In this document: piece after piece, positions 25,723 through 34,490 of the stretch
How positions within the stretch are numbered: position 1 is the stretch's first letter
Layout: every line of letters starts with the position of its first letter
NCBI GenBank assembly: GCA_017934955.1
Contig: JAGBIO010000007.1
Coordinates: 1 to 64,000 of the forward strand
Direction of reading: 5' to 3'
DNA length: 64,000 bases
Source of the DNA: Clostridia bacterium
GTDB taxonomy: Bacteria > Bacillota > Clostridia > TANB77 > RGIG9151
Notes under the pieces: generated by a model
What the model was told of the DNA's origin: nothing
What the model saw: only the letters and a program-made list of their open reading frames with translations
Databases searched by the model: none
Translations under genes and position numbers: made by a program

Positions 25723-26658
25723 CTATCGATGACTTTCCATCTTCGTCAATACCCAATCATGCTCTCCTGTTGTAATCACGCTTCTGCAATACGGGCACTG
25801 TCCCGCAGAGGTAATCTCTGTCGGTGCACCGCAATTCGGGCAATTCGTTGTACTCTTGTTACTGGTACTCGGATCGGTTTTTACACCCTTCTTTCTCATA
25901 AAGGTCAAATAATACTTCATTTCCCAATATCGATCCTTATCACCTTCCACAACATTTTGTGTAACCGAATCAATAATATAATCCTTCATTGTTGCCTGTA
26001 AATCCACCACAAGCAATTCTTTATCACCATCTGTCGAATAATGAATTAACTCGGTACTTCTCACAGCAACTCTATCAATCACATTAATTCGATTGGTCGC
26101 AATATACTGCTGTAATTGCGCATTATGTAAACTAAACAATTCTTCACTCTCAAACGGTCGAATTCCGCTCCAGTCACGCGCCGTCCAAGCAGATTGTAAT
26201 TTAATAAATACTTCATTTACCCATGTCTTAAATTTTTCTTCTGAAAAGTACGGATCATTTTGTTGAATCCTTGCTGCTACATTCTCCTGATACAAATTTG
26301 TACGAACCGGATTACTCCGCGGTGCAAACACCGTTCCGCCCTTTCCGTTACTGTTTTTTATCACATAAATAATTCCGACAACAATTACAAGCATAATTAA
26401 TGTCGAAAAGAATCTGGTACCGAATGAAACAACACTTCCAAGTGCATACACACTATCATAATCGCTATCCCAATCACTATTGCTCCAATCACTACTGTCC
26501 CAATCACTACTGCTCCAATCACTACTGCCCCAATCACTACTGCCCCAATCACTGTCATATGTATTAAAATTTCCAACATCCGCAATACTAAAGGACAGTA
26601 ACGCAATTATTATAAAACTTACCAAAATCAATATTTTCCCTTTCTTTTTCAACAGCAA
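25723..26658 (-). CDS. Membrane Tim44-like protein with DW-repeat ectodomain and zinc ribbon
   Basis: A 311-residue protein: signal/membrane helix (about 7-27), an unusual low-complexity stretch of SDWGS/SSDWD five-residue repeats (about 36-68), a second helix (about 78-100), then a Tim44-like domain (about 130-270; FESEELFSLHNAQLQQYI) and a C-terminal zinc ribbon (CPNCGAP, CPYC). The repeats would lie outside the cell between the two helices and put Trp and Asp in regular positions. It is the first gene of the SPFH operon. The DNA repeat at 26464-26555 has a 15-base period and is prone to length change. Confidence 0.82.
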   Translation of the reverse strand: MLLKKKGKILILVSFIIIALLSFSIADVGNFNTYDSDWGSSDWGSSDWSSSDWDSSDWSNSDWDSDYDSVYALGSVVSFGTRFFSTLIMLVIVVGIIYVIKNSNGKGGTVFAPRSNPVRTNLYQENVAARIQQNDPYFSEEKFKTWVNEVFIKLQSAWTARDWSGIRPFESEELFSLHNAQLQQYIATNRINVIDRVAVRSTELIHYSTDGDKELLVVDLQATMKDYIIDSVTQNVVEGDKDRYWEMKYYLTFMRKKGVKTDPSTSNKSTTNCPNCGAPTEITSAGQCPYCRSVITTGEHDWVLTKMESHR

Positions 26659-26857
26659 TCACCACCCATTCATAATCTATGACTCCAATAATTTTTATCG
26701 TCAATAAAAATAAAAATATAAAGAGTTATTCTTTAAAAACTGTATATTTCTCTCCCTTCAAACTTCTCCAAAAATAAAATTTCGAAAGCCCCTTGTATCT
26801 TTCTTTCTTTTTTTGTAAAATAGATTGGTAGTATAATTTTTGAAAGGTGGTAAGTTT

Positions 26858-27757
26858 ATGTCTGTTGTATCTCCTGAGCAGTTTACAATGCTCAAATTTG
26901 CAGCAAAAGACTTTAAAAATATCCAAAAAAACTATAAAAAGTTCCACGATATAAACTCTTCAAAATACATAGCCGTCTATAAACAAGGCTTATACGGAAT
27001 TTTAGAAATTGAATCGGAAAAGCTTGTCGTTCCTCACAAATACCAGAAAATTTGTGACTTCAAAGAAGGCTGTGCTTGGGTAAAAGCAAAAAACAAATGG
27101 GGATTTATTAATGAAAGATTGATTGAAGTGGTTTCTCCGAAATACACAGATGTTTTCGGTTTAGACAACGGTAATTTCCAATTAGGTGTTATTCATTGTA
27201 CCGGAAATTATAATTTAACCGACGATTTGTCCGAATTAACCAAGCTTTATAAAAAGAACCGAAAAAAGAATCCCCCTGTTTTATATAATCGAATTCAAGG
27301 TTTCGAAGAAGGCTTAACGCCGGTAAAAGTACGCGGGAAATGGGGATTCATCAATACCTCCGGCAACTTGGAAATTAAACCGAAATTTGACTATGTAAAG
27401 CCTTTCTCTTATGGAATTTGTGCGGTATGTCAAAACGGTAAATGGGGTTATATCGATAAAACAGGAAATTATATTATCAAACCGCAATATGCAGACTGCA
27501 CTTCCTTTATGAAGCCATCGCAAGGTTTGGTAAAAAGAGAGTTGAAACGGCCAAGTCATAACGCAATTTTAACTTACCTTTATAATATGTTCAAAAAAGT
27601 ATATGTGCCTTCTGCCTCTTCCAACTCTCCGTTTGCACAAGTAGAAATACCGTCCGATGAAATCGGAAAAATCAAAATTTCCTGTATCAATACCAACGGA
27701 AATTATATTAAAAGAAGCATGAAAAAAGACATTGAAATTCATGCGGAAATTTATTAA
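26858..27757 (+). CDS. WG-repeat protein
   Basis: A 299-residue protein with several WG beta-repeats (PF14903): KNKWGFINERLIEVVSPKY, RGKWGFINTSGNLEIKPKFD, NGKWGYIDKTGNYIIKPQY. No signal peptide. The repeats are usually protein-binding or surface modules of unknown role. The tail after about residue 225 has no repeat. I start at ATG 26858 (AAAGGTGG eight bases before). A second WG-repeat protein of different base composition is at 54998. Confidence 0.85.
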   Translation: MSVVSPEQFTMLKFAAKDFKNIQKNYKKFHDINSSKYIAVYKQGLYGILEIESEKLVVPHKYQKICDFKEGCAWVKAKNKWGFINERLIEVVSPKYTDVFGLDNGNFQLGVIHCTGNYNLTDDLSELTKLYKKNRKKNPPVLYNRIQGFEEGLTPVKVRGKWGFINTSGNLEIKPKFDYVKPFSYGICAVCQNGKWGYIDKTGNYIIKPQYADCTSFMKPSQGLVKRELKRPSHNAILTYLYNMFKKVYVPSASSNSPFAQVEIPSDEIGKIKISCINTNGNYIKRSMKKDIEIHAEIY

Positions 27758-27761
27758 AAGA

Positions 27762-27797
27762 AATGCTGTAGCGAAATAAATCGCCACAGCATTTTTT
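27762..27797. terminator. Bidirectional terminator
   Basis: Stem ATGCTGT...ACAGCAT with inner CGA/TCG and a T6 tail, between converging genes. Confidence 0.78.
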
Positions 27798-28059
27798 AGC
27801 ACAAATCATCAGAAATACCTTCCAGTTCCGCCTTATATCCTCGCGGACATTTTCGCCAAACAATTTTCATATGCTCCTTCCGAAGAAGCGCATATTTGTT
27901 CAGTCGGCGAACCACAAAGATCATATCCATCGCAATCGCCTTCTCCAAAATTCTCTGCACATCCTCCATCGTAAGTTCGGTCCTGTACTGCGTAATCAAG
28001 GCACAAAGATTGTGCGAACAACAGTTTTCGATTTTCTCCCTCAATGTAAGTTCCTTCAT
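27796..28059 (-). CDS. Hypothetical small protein (87 aa)
   Basis: An 87-residue, mostly helical protein with two Cys pairs in the first half (CCSHNLC) and a basic C-terminal half (RRLNKYALLRKEHMKIVWRK). Perfect AGGAGG ribosome site eight bases before the ATG, and a terminator follows. I do not recognise it; a small DNA-binding role is possible but unsupported. Confidence 0.65.
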   Translation of the reverse strand: MKELTLREKIENCCSHNLCALITQYRTELTMEDVQRILEKAIAMDMIFVVRRLNKYALLRKEHMKIVWRKCPRGYKAELEGISDDLC

Positions 28060-28214
28060 TGGTTTTACCTCCTGCTCTTTCTTACGTCCTTTAAAAGGTT
28101 TACGTCCTCCGGCAAATAAACAGCCGGATTACAATATAAAGTGCCGACAATATTTTATTGTATCATACAGTTATGTAAATTGCAATACTTTCAATCGCCA
28201 TTTTCGTCACACAC

Positions 28215-28425
28215 GTTACAGGTCAGACTATAATTTTGTTTCTTTCGAAAAATATCGTCAGAATGCGGTTTGTACGGACACAATTTATTGTGTCCTAATT
28301 CTACTGTCTGCCTATTCTGCGGACACAATAAATTGTGTCCCTACAACGATTATGCCGTCATTGTATGGGACGCCGTCCCCTACAGTGTTTGTGCCCTCTA
28401 TATAAATTTGAGTCTGACCTGTAAC
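28215..28425. mobile_element. MITE family A copy, longest form (211 bp)
   Basis: Ends GTTACAGGTCAGACTATAAT and AGTCTGACCTGTAAC: 14 terminal bases are perfectly complementary. Inside are two facing ACAAT hairpins plus a GACGGCGTCC-type piece (GGGACGCCGTCCCC). The flanks (TCACACAC, TCTCTATT) are not duplicated. It ends six bases before the rmuC promoter. Confidence 0.88.
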
Positions 28426-28431
28426 TCTCTA

Positions 28432-28460
28432 TTGACACAATTCCTTAAAAAAATTAAGAT
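28432..28460 (+). promoter_or_regulatory. Predicted promoter of rmuC
   Basis: TTGACA (28432-28437), 17-base spacer, TAAGAT (28455-28460), directly beside the MITE end. Confidence 0.65.
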
Positions 28461-28492
28461 GAAAGATGAAAAAACAACGAGGAGGAAATAAA

Positions 28493-29632
28493 ATGGAAAC
28501 TTTTATCGCATTTGGCGTCTCCACCATTTTAATGTTAATTGTCATCTTAATTTCCGTTAAAATGCTTGGAGATATGTTAAACAATACTCAAAAACAAACG
28601 GCAGAATTACAGGACAAACGTTTAGCCGAACTTAACTCTCAGCTGACTACGCGAAACGATACCCTGCAAAAAACCGTAAACGATATGCTGATGCAAATTG
28701 AGAAACGAATGCACGATATGCAGGAAGACAACGCTAAAAAATTAGAACAAATGCGTGCGACTGTAGATGAAAAACTGCAAAAAACGTTAGAAGATCGTAT
28801 CTCACAATCCTTTAAATTAGTTAGTGAACGTTTGGAGCAAGTATATAAAGGGCTTGGCGAAATGCAAAGCTTAGCTACCGGCGTCGGCGACTTAAAAAAA
28901 GTATTATCTAACGTTAAAACAAGAGGTATTTTAGGAGAAATTCAGTTAGGTGCTATTTTGGAACAAATTCTTTCACCGGAGCAATATGACACCGAAGTAG
29001 CAACCATTCCAAACTCAACCAATGTCGTAGAATTTGCTGTAAAACTGCCGGGAGATGACAATGGCTTTATCTATTTACCGATTGATTCCAAATTTCCGGG
29101 AGACAAGTATTCTACCTTAGTAGATGCCTATGATTCCGGAGACCAAACTGCAATTGAAACCGCTGCAAAAGACTTGGAACGTTCCATTAAACTATTTGCA
29201 AAAGATATCCGTGAAAAATACGTAGAAGTTCCTTATACCACCGATTTCGGAATTATGTTTCTTCCATTTGAAGGATTATATGCTGAAGTCGTTCGTAGAG
29301 GTTTAATCGAAGAATTACAAGAAAAATACAAAATCGTTATTGCCGGACCTACTACAATGGCTGCCCTCTTAAACAGCTTACAAATGGGCTTCAAAACGCT
29401 TGCTATTCAAAAACGTTCCAGTGAAGTATGGCAAGTCCTCGGTGCCGTAAAAACGGAATTTGATAACTTTGCTACCGTATTGGATGAAACCAGAAAACGT
29501 TTAGAACAAGCCAACAACAGTTTAGATAAATTAGTCGGTGTTCGTACCCGACAAATTCAGAGAAAACTTCGCTCGGTTACCAGCCTTGCTGATGCCGAAA
29601 CCAGATTGCTTTTGGATGACGGCGAAGAATAA
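28493..29632 (+). CDS. rmuC: DNA recombination protein RmuC
   Basis: A 379-residue protein: N-terminal membrane helix (about 3-25), a coiled coil (about 30-115), then the PD-(D/E)XK-like RmuC core (LKKVLSNVKTRGILGEIQLG; FIYLPIDSKFPGDKYSTLVD; MFLPFEGLYAEVVRRGLIEE). It limits inversion at short repeats and restrains genome rearrangement, which is notable in a genome this rich in inverted repeats. I start at ATG 28493 with GAGGAGG upstream. Confidence 0.95.
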   Translation: METFIAFGVSTILMLIVILISVKMLGDMLNNTQKQTAELQDKRLAELNSQLTTRNDTLQKTVNDMLMQIEKRMHDMQEDNAKKLEQMRATVDEKLQKTLEDRISQSFKLVSERLEQVYKGLGEMQSLATGVGDLKKVLSNVKTRGILGEIQLGAILEQILSPEQYDTEVATIPNSTNVVEFAVKLPGDDNGFIYLPIDSKFPGDKYSTLVDAYDSGDQTAIETAAKDLERSIKLFAKDIREKYVEVPYTTDFGIMFLPFEGLYAEVVRRGLIEELQEKYKIVIAGPTTMAALLNSLQMGFKTLAIQKRSSEVWQVLGAVKTEFDNFATVLDETRKRLEQANNSLDKLVGVRTRQIQRKLRSVTSLADAETRLLLDDGEE

Positions 29633-29640
29633 CGAAAGAA

Positions 29641-29690
29641 AGTGTAAAAGCAAAGTAGCCTTAGTGATAAGGCTACTTCGTTTTTACACT
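29641..29690 (+). terminator. Terminator after rmuC
   Basis: Stem AAGTAGCCTTA / TAAGGCTACTT, then CGTTTTT; an outer AGTGTAAAA/TTTTTACACT pairing extends it. Confidence 0.85.
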
Positions 29691-29698
29691 CTCTGTTG

Positions 29699-29956
29699 TT
29701 AGATAACCAACAGCTTACGCCGGATGGCGTTCAGCCCCTTCTGATAGCTGACATCGTCGGTATACGCCAGCTCCACAAGGTCCAGGTCGCCCCAGACTTC
29801 TTTCAGAGCCTTCATCTTCTCTTCTTTTCCTTTCTCCGCCTTCCACGGATCCTTAACAAGAAGTATCATCTCTGAGAGACTTCCAACGAGCCTCTCCGCA
29901 CAGGAATTGTATGCCTCGAGAAAACGCTCGTAGAGTTCCTGACGATTCTTGTCCAT
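29699..29956 (-). CDS. Hypothetical protein (85 aa) of higher GC content
   Basis: An 85-residue helical, charged protein (KDPWKAEKGKEEKMKALKEV; ends NAIRRKLLVI). Codons favour G/C at third positions, plainly unlike the neighbours, which points to recent arrival. I start at ATG 29956 (GGGG about ten bases upstream). No family recognised and no operon partner. Confidence 0.6.
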   Translation of the reverse strand: MDKNRQELYERFLEAYNSCAERLVGSLSEMILLVKDPWKAEKGKEEKMKALKEVWGDLDLVELAYTDDVSYQKGLNAIRRKLLVI

Positions 29957-30116
29957 AGTGAAACGTCCCCTTTCAAATAATAGATTGGATAAAAATAGGT
30001 ATGCACCTCTTTTTATTATACACCCGTTTACATAAATTTTCAAGTACTCTTACCCGATAATCGTACGCCGATATTCGACATAAAACGACATTACCATCAT
30101 CACGCTTGATAGACAT

Positions 30117-30150
30117 AAAAATGAGCAAGTGTTAACACTTGCTCATTTTT
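30117..30150. terminator. Terminator after ABC permease gene
   Basis: Perfect palindrome AATGAGCAAGTGT / ACACTTGCTCATT with A/T tails on both sides, overlapping the permease stop codon. Confidence 0.9.
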
Positions 30151-31464
30151 CTAATCTCTCATCGCTTCTAATGCTTTAATCTTTGTCGCCCTTCTCGCCG
30201 GGAAGTAACCGGATATAATTCCGATTAACATTGCAAAGCCCAACGCCAACAATACAAGCCACAACGGAATAACCGAAATATCGTTTCCGGTCCCTCCGAT
30301 TCCTCCAAGCACACTTCCGATTCGATCGGCATATTTATTCATAAAATAGGACGCCAAATAACTCAGTCCGATTCCCAAGCCTCCACCGATTAAACCAATC
30401 ATACTTGCCTCAAATAAGAACAATTTCTTAATATCCGAAATCAGGCACCCTAATACCTTCATCACACCGATTTCCTTCGTTCTCTCGTAAATCGACATTA
30501 CCATAGTATTCGCAATACCAATCGCAGAAACTAATAGTGAAACCGCACCGATACCTCCTAAAATCAGTTGTATCGTATTCGACGTTTCCTGCATCGGTTT
30601 TAACATATCCGCCAAACTGTTCGTGCCATACTCCATTGCCTTAATGGTGTCTTGTACTTCTTCTACATATTTAATATCATCTACATTCACCCAGATTTGG
30701 CTATATCCATTTTCATTGCCGTAAGTCTTTAATCCGCTTTTCTTCGCTTCTTTCTGCATCTTCTTCACTTGTTCAATGTTCATATATAAATAGCCATTCT
30801 TATCGCCGTTACTCTCCACAAATTTTCCAACCGGCTTAAACCGATAATACGTCGGCATAAAATTCTCATCTTCGCTGTATCCATCAATTGTCATTTGAAT
30901 CCGGTCATTCATGATATCAACAACATCATATCCGGACTCCCCTCTTCCGCCGGAGCCATTCGGATTATAGAAATATGCGGCATACGAAGAAACAACCACT
31001 TGGTCGGTATCTTCCTCCGTTAAAATTCTTCCTTCTTCCAATTCCGGAAAATCAAAATAGCTAAACGCTTTCGGATCAATTCCGCGAAGCTGTGCCCAAC
31101 CTTCGTACCTACCGGAAATTAACCTTACCGATAAATCCTGTACTGCCGTCACTCCCACTACATGCGGAATTTTTTCTAATTCCTTTACTAAATTATCATT
31201 CAATTCTTGTTGCTTCGGCGGCTGATACCCTCCATCAGAACTCATCATGTCCTCATTGTAATAATAAGAAGATACCGTAATCGTCGTCAAACTTCCCATT
31301 TCCATCAACTGCTTCTTATATCCCTCACTCATCGCAATTCCGAGAGAAACCATAACGACAATGGAAAAAGTACCAATCACAACCCCCATAATGGTCAAAA
31401 TTGTCCGAAGTTTTCTGCGCCAAAGATTCTTAATTCCCATCTTTATAAAATCACCGCTACGCAT
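30151..31464 (-). CDS. ABC transporter permease, MacB/FtsX type
   Basis: A 437-residue permease: N-terminal helix (about 20-45, RRKLRTILTIMGVVIGTFSI), a large outside domain (about 50-300) and three C-terminal helices with the FtsX fold (from about 310; ERTKEIGVMKVLGCLISDIK). Type VII ABC systems like MacB do mechanical work across the membrane rather than moving small molecules through a channel. It is the last gene of an operon with an ATPase (33468), a NEW3/CARDB-like protein (31689) and a 62-residue membrane protein (31487). Confidence 0.92.
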   Translation of the reverse strand: MRSGDFIKMGIKNLWRRKLRTILTIMGVVIGTFSIVVMVSLGIAMSEGYKKQLMEMGSLTTITVSSYYYNEDMMSSDGGYQPPKQQELNDNLVKELEKIPHVVGVTAVQDLSVRLISGRYEGWAQLRGIDPKAFSYFDFPELEEGRILTEEDTDQVVVSSYAAYFYNPNGSGGRGESGYDVVDIMNDRIQMTIDGYSEDENFMPTYYRFKPVGKFVESNGDKNGYLYMNIEQVKKMQKEAKKSGLKTYGNENGYSQIWVNVDDIKYVEEVQDTIKAMEYGTNSLADMLKPMQETSNTIQLILGGIGAVSLLVSAIGIANTMVMSIYERTKEIGVMKVLGCLISDIKKLFLFEASMIGLIGGGLGIGLSYLASYFMNKYADRIGSVLGGIGGTGNDISVIPLWLVLLALGFAMLIGIISGYFPARRATKIKALEAMRD

Positions 31465-31486
31465 TATTCCACCATCCTAAACATCA

Positions 31487-31675
31487 TTAGAGTTGTTTTT
31501 TCTTCACATTTCTTCTTCCTAGCACAATTCCTAATACAATTCCTAAGGCAATTCCTACACCGATACTTCCTACCAACTTAAAATCCACATGATTCTGTTC
31601 TCCGCCGGCATAGCCTCCTGCCATATCCATTCCCATCGACGTTCCGTAGCCACCATCCATAACAGCATATCCCAT
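31487..31675 (-). CDS. Small Gly/Met-rich membrane protein of the ABC operon
   Basis: A 62-residue protein with a Gly-, Met- and Tyr-rich N-terminus (GGYGTSMGMDMAGGYAGG), one helix of repeated GxxLG type (about 35-54, VGIALGIVLGIVLG) and a basic end (RRNVKKK). AAGGAGGG ribosome site. It lies 22 bases before the permease and 13 bases after the NEW3-type gene, so it is translated within the same transcript. No family recognised. The basic tail inside and the Gly-rich stretch outside suggest a small accessory subunit, which is inference. Confidence 0.7.
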   Translation of the reverse strand: MGYAVMDGGYGTSMGMDMAGGYAGGEQNHVDFKLVGSIGVGIALGIVLGIVLGRRNVKKKQL

Positions 31676-31688
31676 ATATTAACCCTCC

Positions 31689-33344
31689 TTAAATCTCATC
31701 TTCAATCTTTTTCATCATAATCTTAATCGTAATAAAACGTACAATAATCAAGGTTACCAAACAGCTTCCCAAACCAATCAGCAGTAACTGCCACCAAGCC
31801 ATTCCTTCTTCTTCCGGCTCTACCATCGGCATTTCCGGCATATTGGAATCGTCAAAATTATTCATCGGCATATCTTCATACACATACCCGCTAAATTCTT
31901 TTTCCGTCTTAATTACATTTCCACTGGAATCCTCAAAAGAGAAAATTAGCTTACCTTTCGCCTCTCCCGGCACATTTGCGACAACTTCTACTTCCGAGAA
32001 GCTCCCTTTTCCGGCATCTACATTTCCGATATATGTACTCTCGTTTTTGGCTGTATAATCGCCTTCTACCGTCACATTCAAGTTCGAAATCGTCGCTTTT
32101 CCCATGTTGTAATATTCGAAGGAAACATATCCCGAATTGCCTTGATACAATTCATACGGTCCGGAAACATTATTAATCGAAAGTTTCGATTTTTCGACTA
32201 CCGCAAGATTAATTGTTTCACTCGCTGTAAATGCGGTACCTTCCGCATCTTCATAATCAAAAGCGATTACAACCGGATACGCCCTTGACAATGTATCTTG
32301 CTTTGTTCTTAATCTTATTGTTTTCGTATACTCTTCCTGTGCTGCCAATTCCGGTACATAGAAGGAATTGCTTCCGCCTTCTATCACAAATGTCGCTTCA
32401 TCCGGATTGATCGTGGCTTTCATATTGGTAATCTTTTTAGAAGCATGCGTATTTTTTACCGTAAATGTAAACTCTACCGCATTTCCGGCAACTACGGAAT
32501 TCGGATTTGCATCATAACTGCTGATAATTAACTTCGGCGTTCCCTTTCCGGAATCTCCCTCTTTTCCCTGTACCTTATTAATATAGATACTTTTGCTATC
32601 GGTATAAGACTTATTGTCTTGATCAAAATACTCTAACTCAACGCTAAGTTCATTGGTACCCTTCGGGATATTTTCTGAAACCAACAAATCGAATTTAATA
32701 TTTTTTCCTTTTCCGGCATCAATATAATCAAAATACTTCGTATCAATCGCATCTTTTACCATAAAACCATCTTTACTCAAACCCTTTAAGGTCATTTTTA
32801 CTCTTCTCGCCACTAATTCTCCGCGATTATACAACTCAAAAGATAATGTATTTTCACTATCCGCCGTCACAATCGCCGGATTCGTATCAATATTTCTCAC
32901 AATCAAAAGTGGCTTTGCAAGTTCTTCCACGACCTCAAAATAAACCGTTTGTTCTGTCGTATATTCATTACCGTAATAATTAGCATATTTAATATTAAAC
33001 GGCAACGCATAAATTCCATTATCTGCGGTTTCCTTTACTCGCAATTCCAACTTAATCTCTTTAGAAAAGCCCGCCGACATTCTGTAAATTGTATAGGTAT
33101 CCACTGCCGTCTCCCAATAAATCGGAGCATCCTTAGAAGCCTGCGTAATATAAATATCACGTGCCGCCTCATCTCCGGCATTCTGTACTGTTAAAGTAAG
33201 TTCAAAAGAATCTCCGGCTTTTACTTTCGTAATCTCCGTCTGATTCTTAAAAATAATTCTCGGATATTCATAATCATCCGCAAAAGACACATTGGTAAAA
33301 ATTAAGCTCATCATACACAATACTGCCAACATCAACTTTTTCAT
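31689..33344 (-). CDS. Secreted, membrane-anchored protein with NEW3/CARDB-like repeats (COG1361 type)
   Basis: A 551-residue protein: signal peptide (1-22), four or so Ig-like repeats of the CARDB/NEW3 kind (VKAGDSFELTLTVQNAGDEA; NTLSFELYNRGELVARRVKM; GNAVEFTFTVKNTHASKKI; QGNSGYVSFEYYNMGKATIS), an acidic Pro/Met stretch and a C-terminal membrane helix (about 520-545) with a short basic tail. Proteins of this shape sit beside MacB-type ABC genes and may act as the outside adaptor in place of MacA. I start at the second Met, ATG 33344, with GAGGGGG upstream. Confidence 0.82.
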   Translation of the reverse strand: MKKLMLAVLCMMSLIFTNVSFADDYEYPRIIFKNQTEITKVKAGDSFELTLTVQNAGDEAARDIYITQASKDAPIYWETAVDTYTIYRMSAGFSKEIKLELRVKETADNGIYALPFNIKYANYYGNEYTTEQTVYFEVVEELAKPLLIVRNIDTNPAIVTADSENTLSFELYNRGELVARRVKMTLKGLSKDGFMVKDAIDTKYFDYIDAGKGKNIKFDLLVSENIPKGTNELSVELEYFDQDNKSYTDSKSIYINKVQGKEGDSGKGTPKLIISSYDANPNSVVAGNAVEFTFTVKNTHASKKITNMKATINPDEATFVIEGGSNSFYVPELAAQEEYTKTIRLRTKQDTLSRAYPVVIAFDYEDAEGTAFTASETINLAVVEKSKLSINNVSGPYELYQGNSGYVSFEYYNMGKATISNLNVTVEGDYTAKNESTYIGNVDAGKGSFSEVEVVANVPGEAKGKLIFSFEDSSGNVIKTEKEFSGYVYEDMPMNNFDDSNMPEMPMVEPEEEGMAWWQLLLIGLGSCLVTLIIVRFITIKIMMKKIEDEI

Positions 33345-33406
33345 TTTACTTTTCCCCCTCAAGTTTTTCTGTTATTACATCATAAATTTACTCAAGATCA
33401 CTGTAC

Positions 33407-33426
33407 GGACAGCATTCATGCTGTCC
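33407..33426. repeat. Single AGCAT hairpin
   Basis: GGACAGCATTCATGCTGTCC, 41 bases past the stop of the ABC ATPase and before the next gene of the operon. Confidence 0.9.
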
Positions 33427-33467
33427 TTCTTTTCAGGCTATTTCAAAACCTACAATACTTCTCACCA

Positions 33468-34166
33468 TCATTCAGCGATACTTTTTTCCTCGATTTTAAT
33501 GATTTTTCCATCATGAATATGAACCACTTTGTCCGCGAATTCTGCAATTCGCACATCATGCGTCACCATTACAATCGTCTGATTATACTTTTTCGACATT
33601 TCCTTAATTAAATTCATAATCTCCATCGTCGTCTTCGTATCCAAATTTCCCGTCGGCTCATCCGCAAAAATAATTTCCGGTGACGCAACGAAAGCCCTTG
33701 CAATGCCAACTCTCTGCTGTTGCCCTCCACTCATCTGCGAAGGTTTATGTTTCGCTCTTCCCGTCAATCCTACCGCTCGGATAATTTCTTTCACCATCTT
33801 TAGCCGCTTCTTCGGTGGAATTTCCTTAAAAATCAGCGGAAGTTCCACATTTTCCATTGCAGTTAGCGAAGGAATCAAATTATATGCCTGAAAAATAAAA
33901 CCTAAATACTTTTGACGAAAAATTGACAACTCATTTTCGCTCATTTTGTTAATCTTCTTATTCCGAATGATAATGTCACCGGAAGTCAGCTTTTCAATTC
34001 CCGCCATAACATTCAACAAAGTAGATTTTCCTGACCCCGAAGTACCTAATAAACAACAAAACTCACCTTTTTGAATTTGAAGATTGACACCATCTAAGGC
34101 TGTAATTCGCTCACTGCCCACCTTATAAATCTTCGTCACATTCTTAATATCAATGATAGCCTCCAT
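33468..34166 (-). CDS. ABC transporter ATPase, MacB/LolD type
   Basis: A 232-residue ATPase. Walker A GTSGSGKST (41-49), signature MSGGQQQR (about 144-151), Walker B IIFADEP (about 165-171) with the typical TGNLD, and the His switch (MVTHD). The family couples to FtsX-type permeases. It is the first gene of the four-gene operon ending at 30151. A single hairpin repeat lies between it and the second gene, which could lower transcription of the downstream part (inference). Confidence 0.95.
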   Translation of the reverse strand: MEAIIDIKNVTKIYKVGSERITALDGVNLQIQKGEFCCLLGTSGSGKSTLLNVMAGIEKLTSGDIIIRNKKINKMSENELSIFRQKYLGFIFQAYNLIPSLTAMENVELPLIFKEIPPKKRLKMVKEIIRAVGLTGRAKHKPSQMSGGQQQRVGIARAFVASPEIIFADEPTGNLDTKTTMEIMNLIKEMSKKYNQTIVMVTHDVRIAEFADKVVHIHDGKIIKIEEKSIAE

Positions 34167-34490
34167 ATGTATTCCTTTCTATTGCAATAATAGACAAATT
34201 TCTATAATATAAGATAATTCTACCCCAAAACCTACAAAATGTATATAGTAAAAATATAGTTATTTTGAGATTTTTTACTACCACTTTTTTACACTACAAT
34301 CCCACTGTACGGACACAATTTATTGTGTCCTAATTCTAAGAATCTGCTTTATTTCAAAAAAAAGATTATTTTCTCTTCAAAATAAAACGATATATCCTTG
34401 TAAAATCCCACTTTTCCATGTAAAATAATAACTGTCGCATTTTATTTTTTAACGAGAGCATCTATTGCTTAAAAGGAGGTCGCATTTACT
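34167..34490. other. Divergent intergenic region with one ACAAT hairpin
   Basis: This gap between the ABC operon and the hydrolase operon is very AT-rich and holds one hairpin, GGACACAATTTATTGTGTCC (34311-34330), preceded by CTGTAC. It must contain both promoters, but no pair of boxes is convincing enough to mark. Confidence 0.6.
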
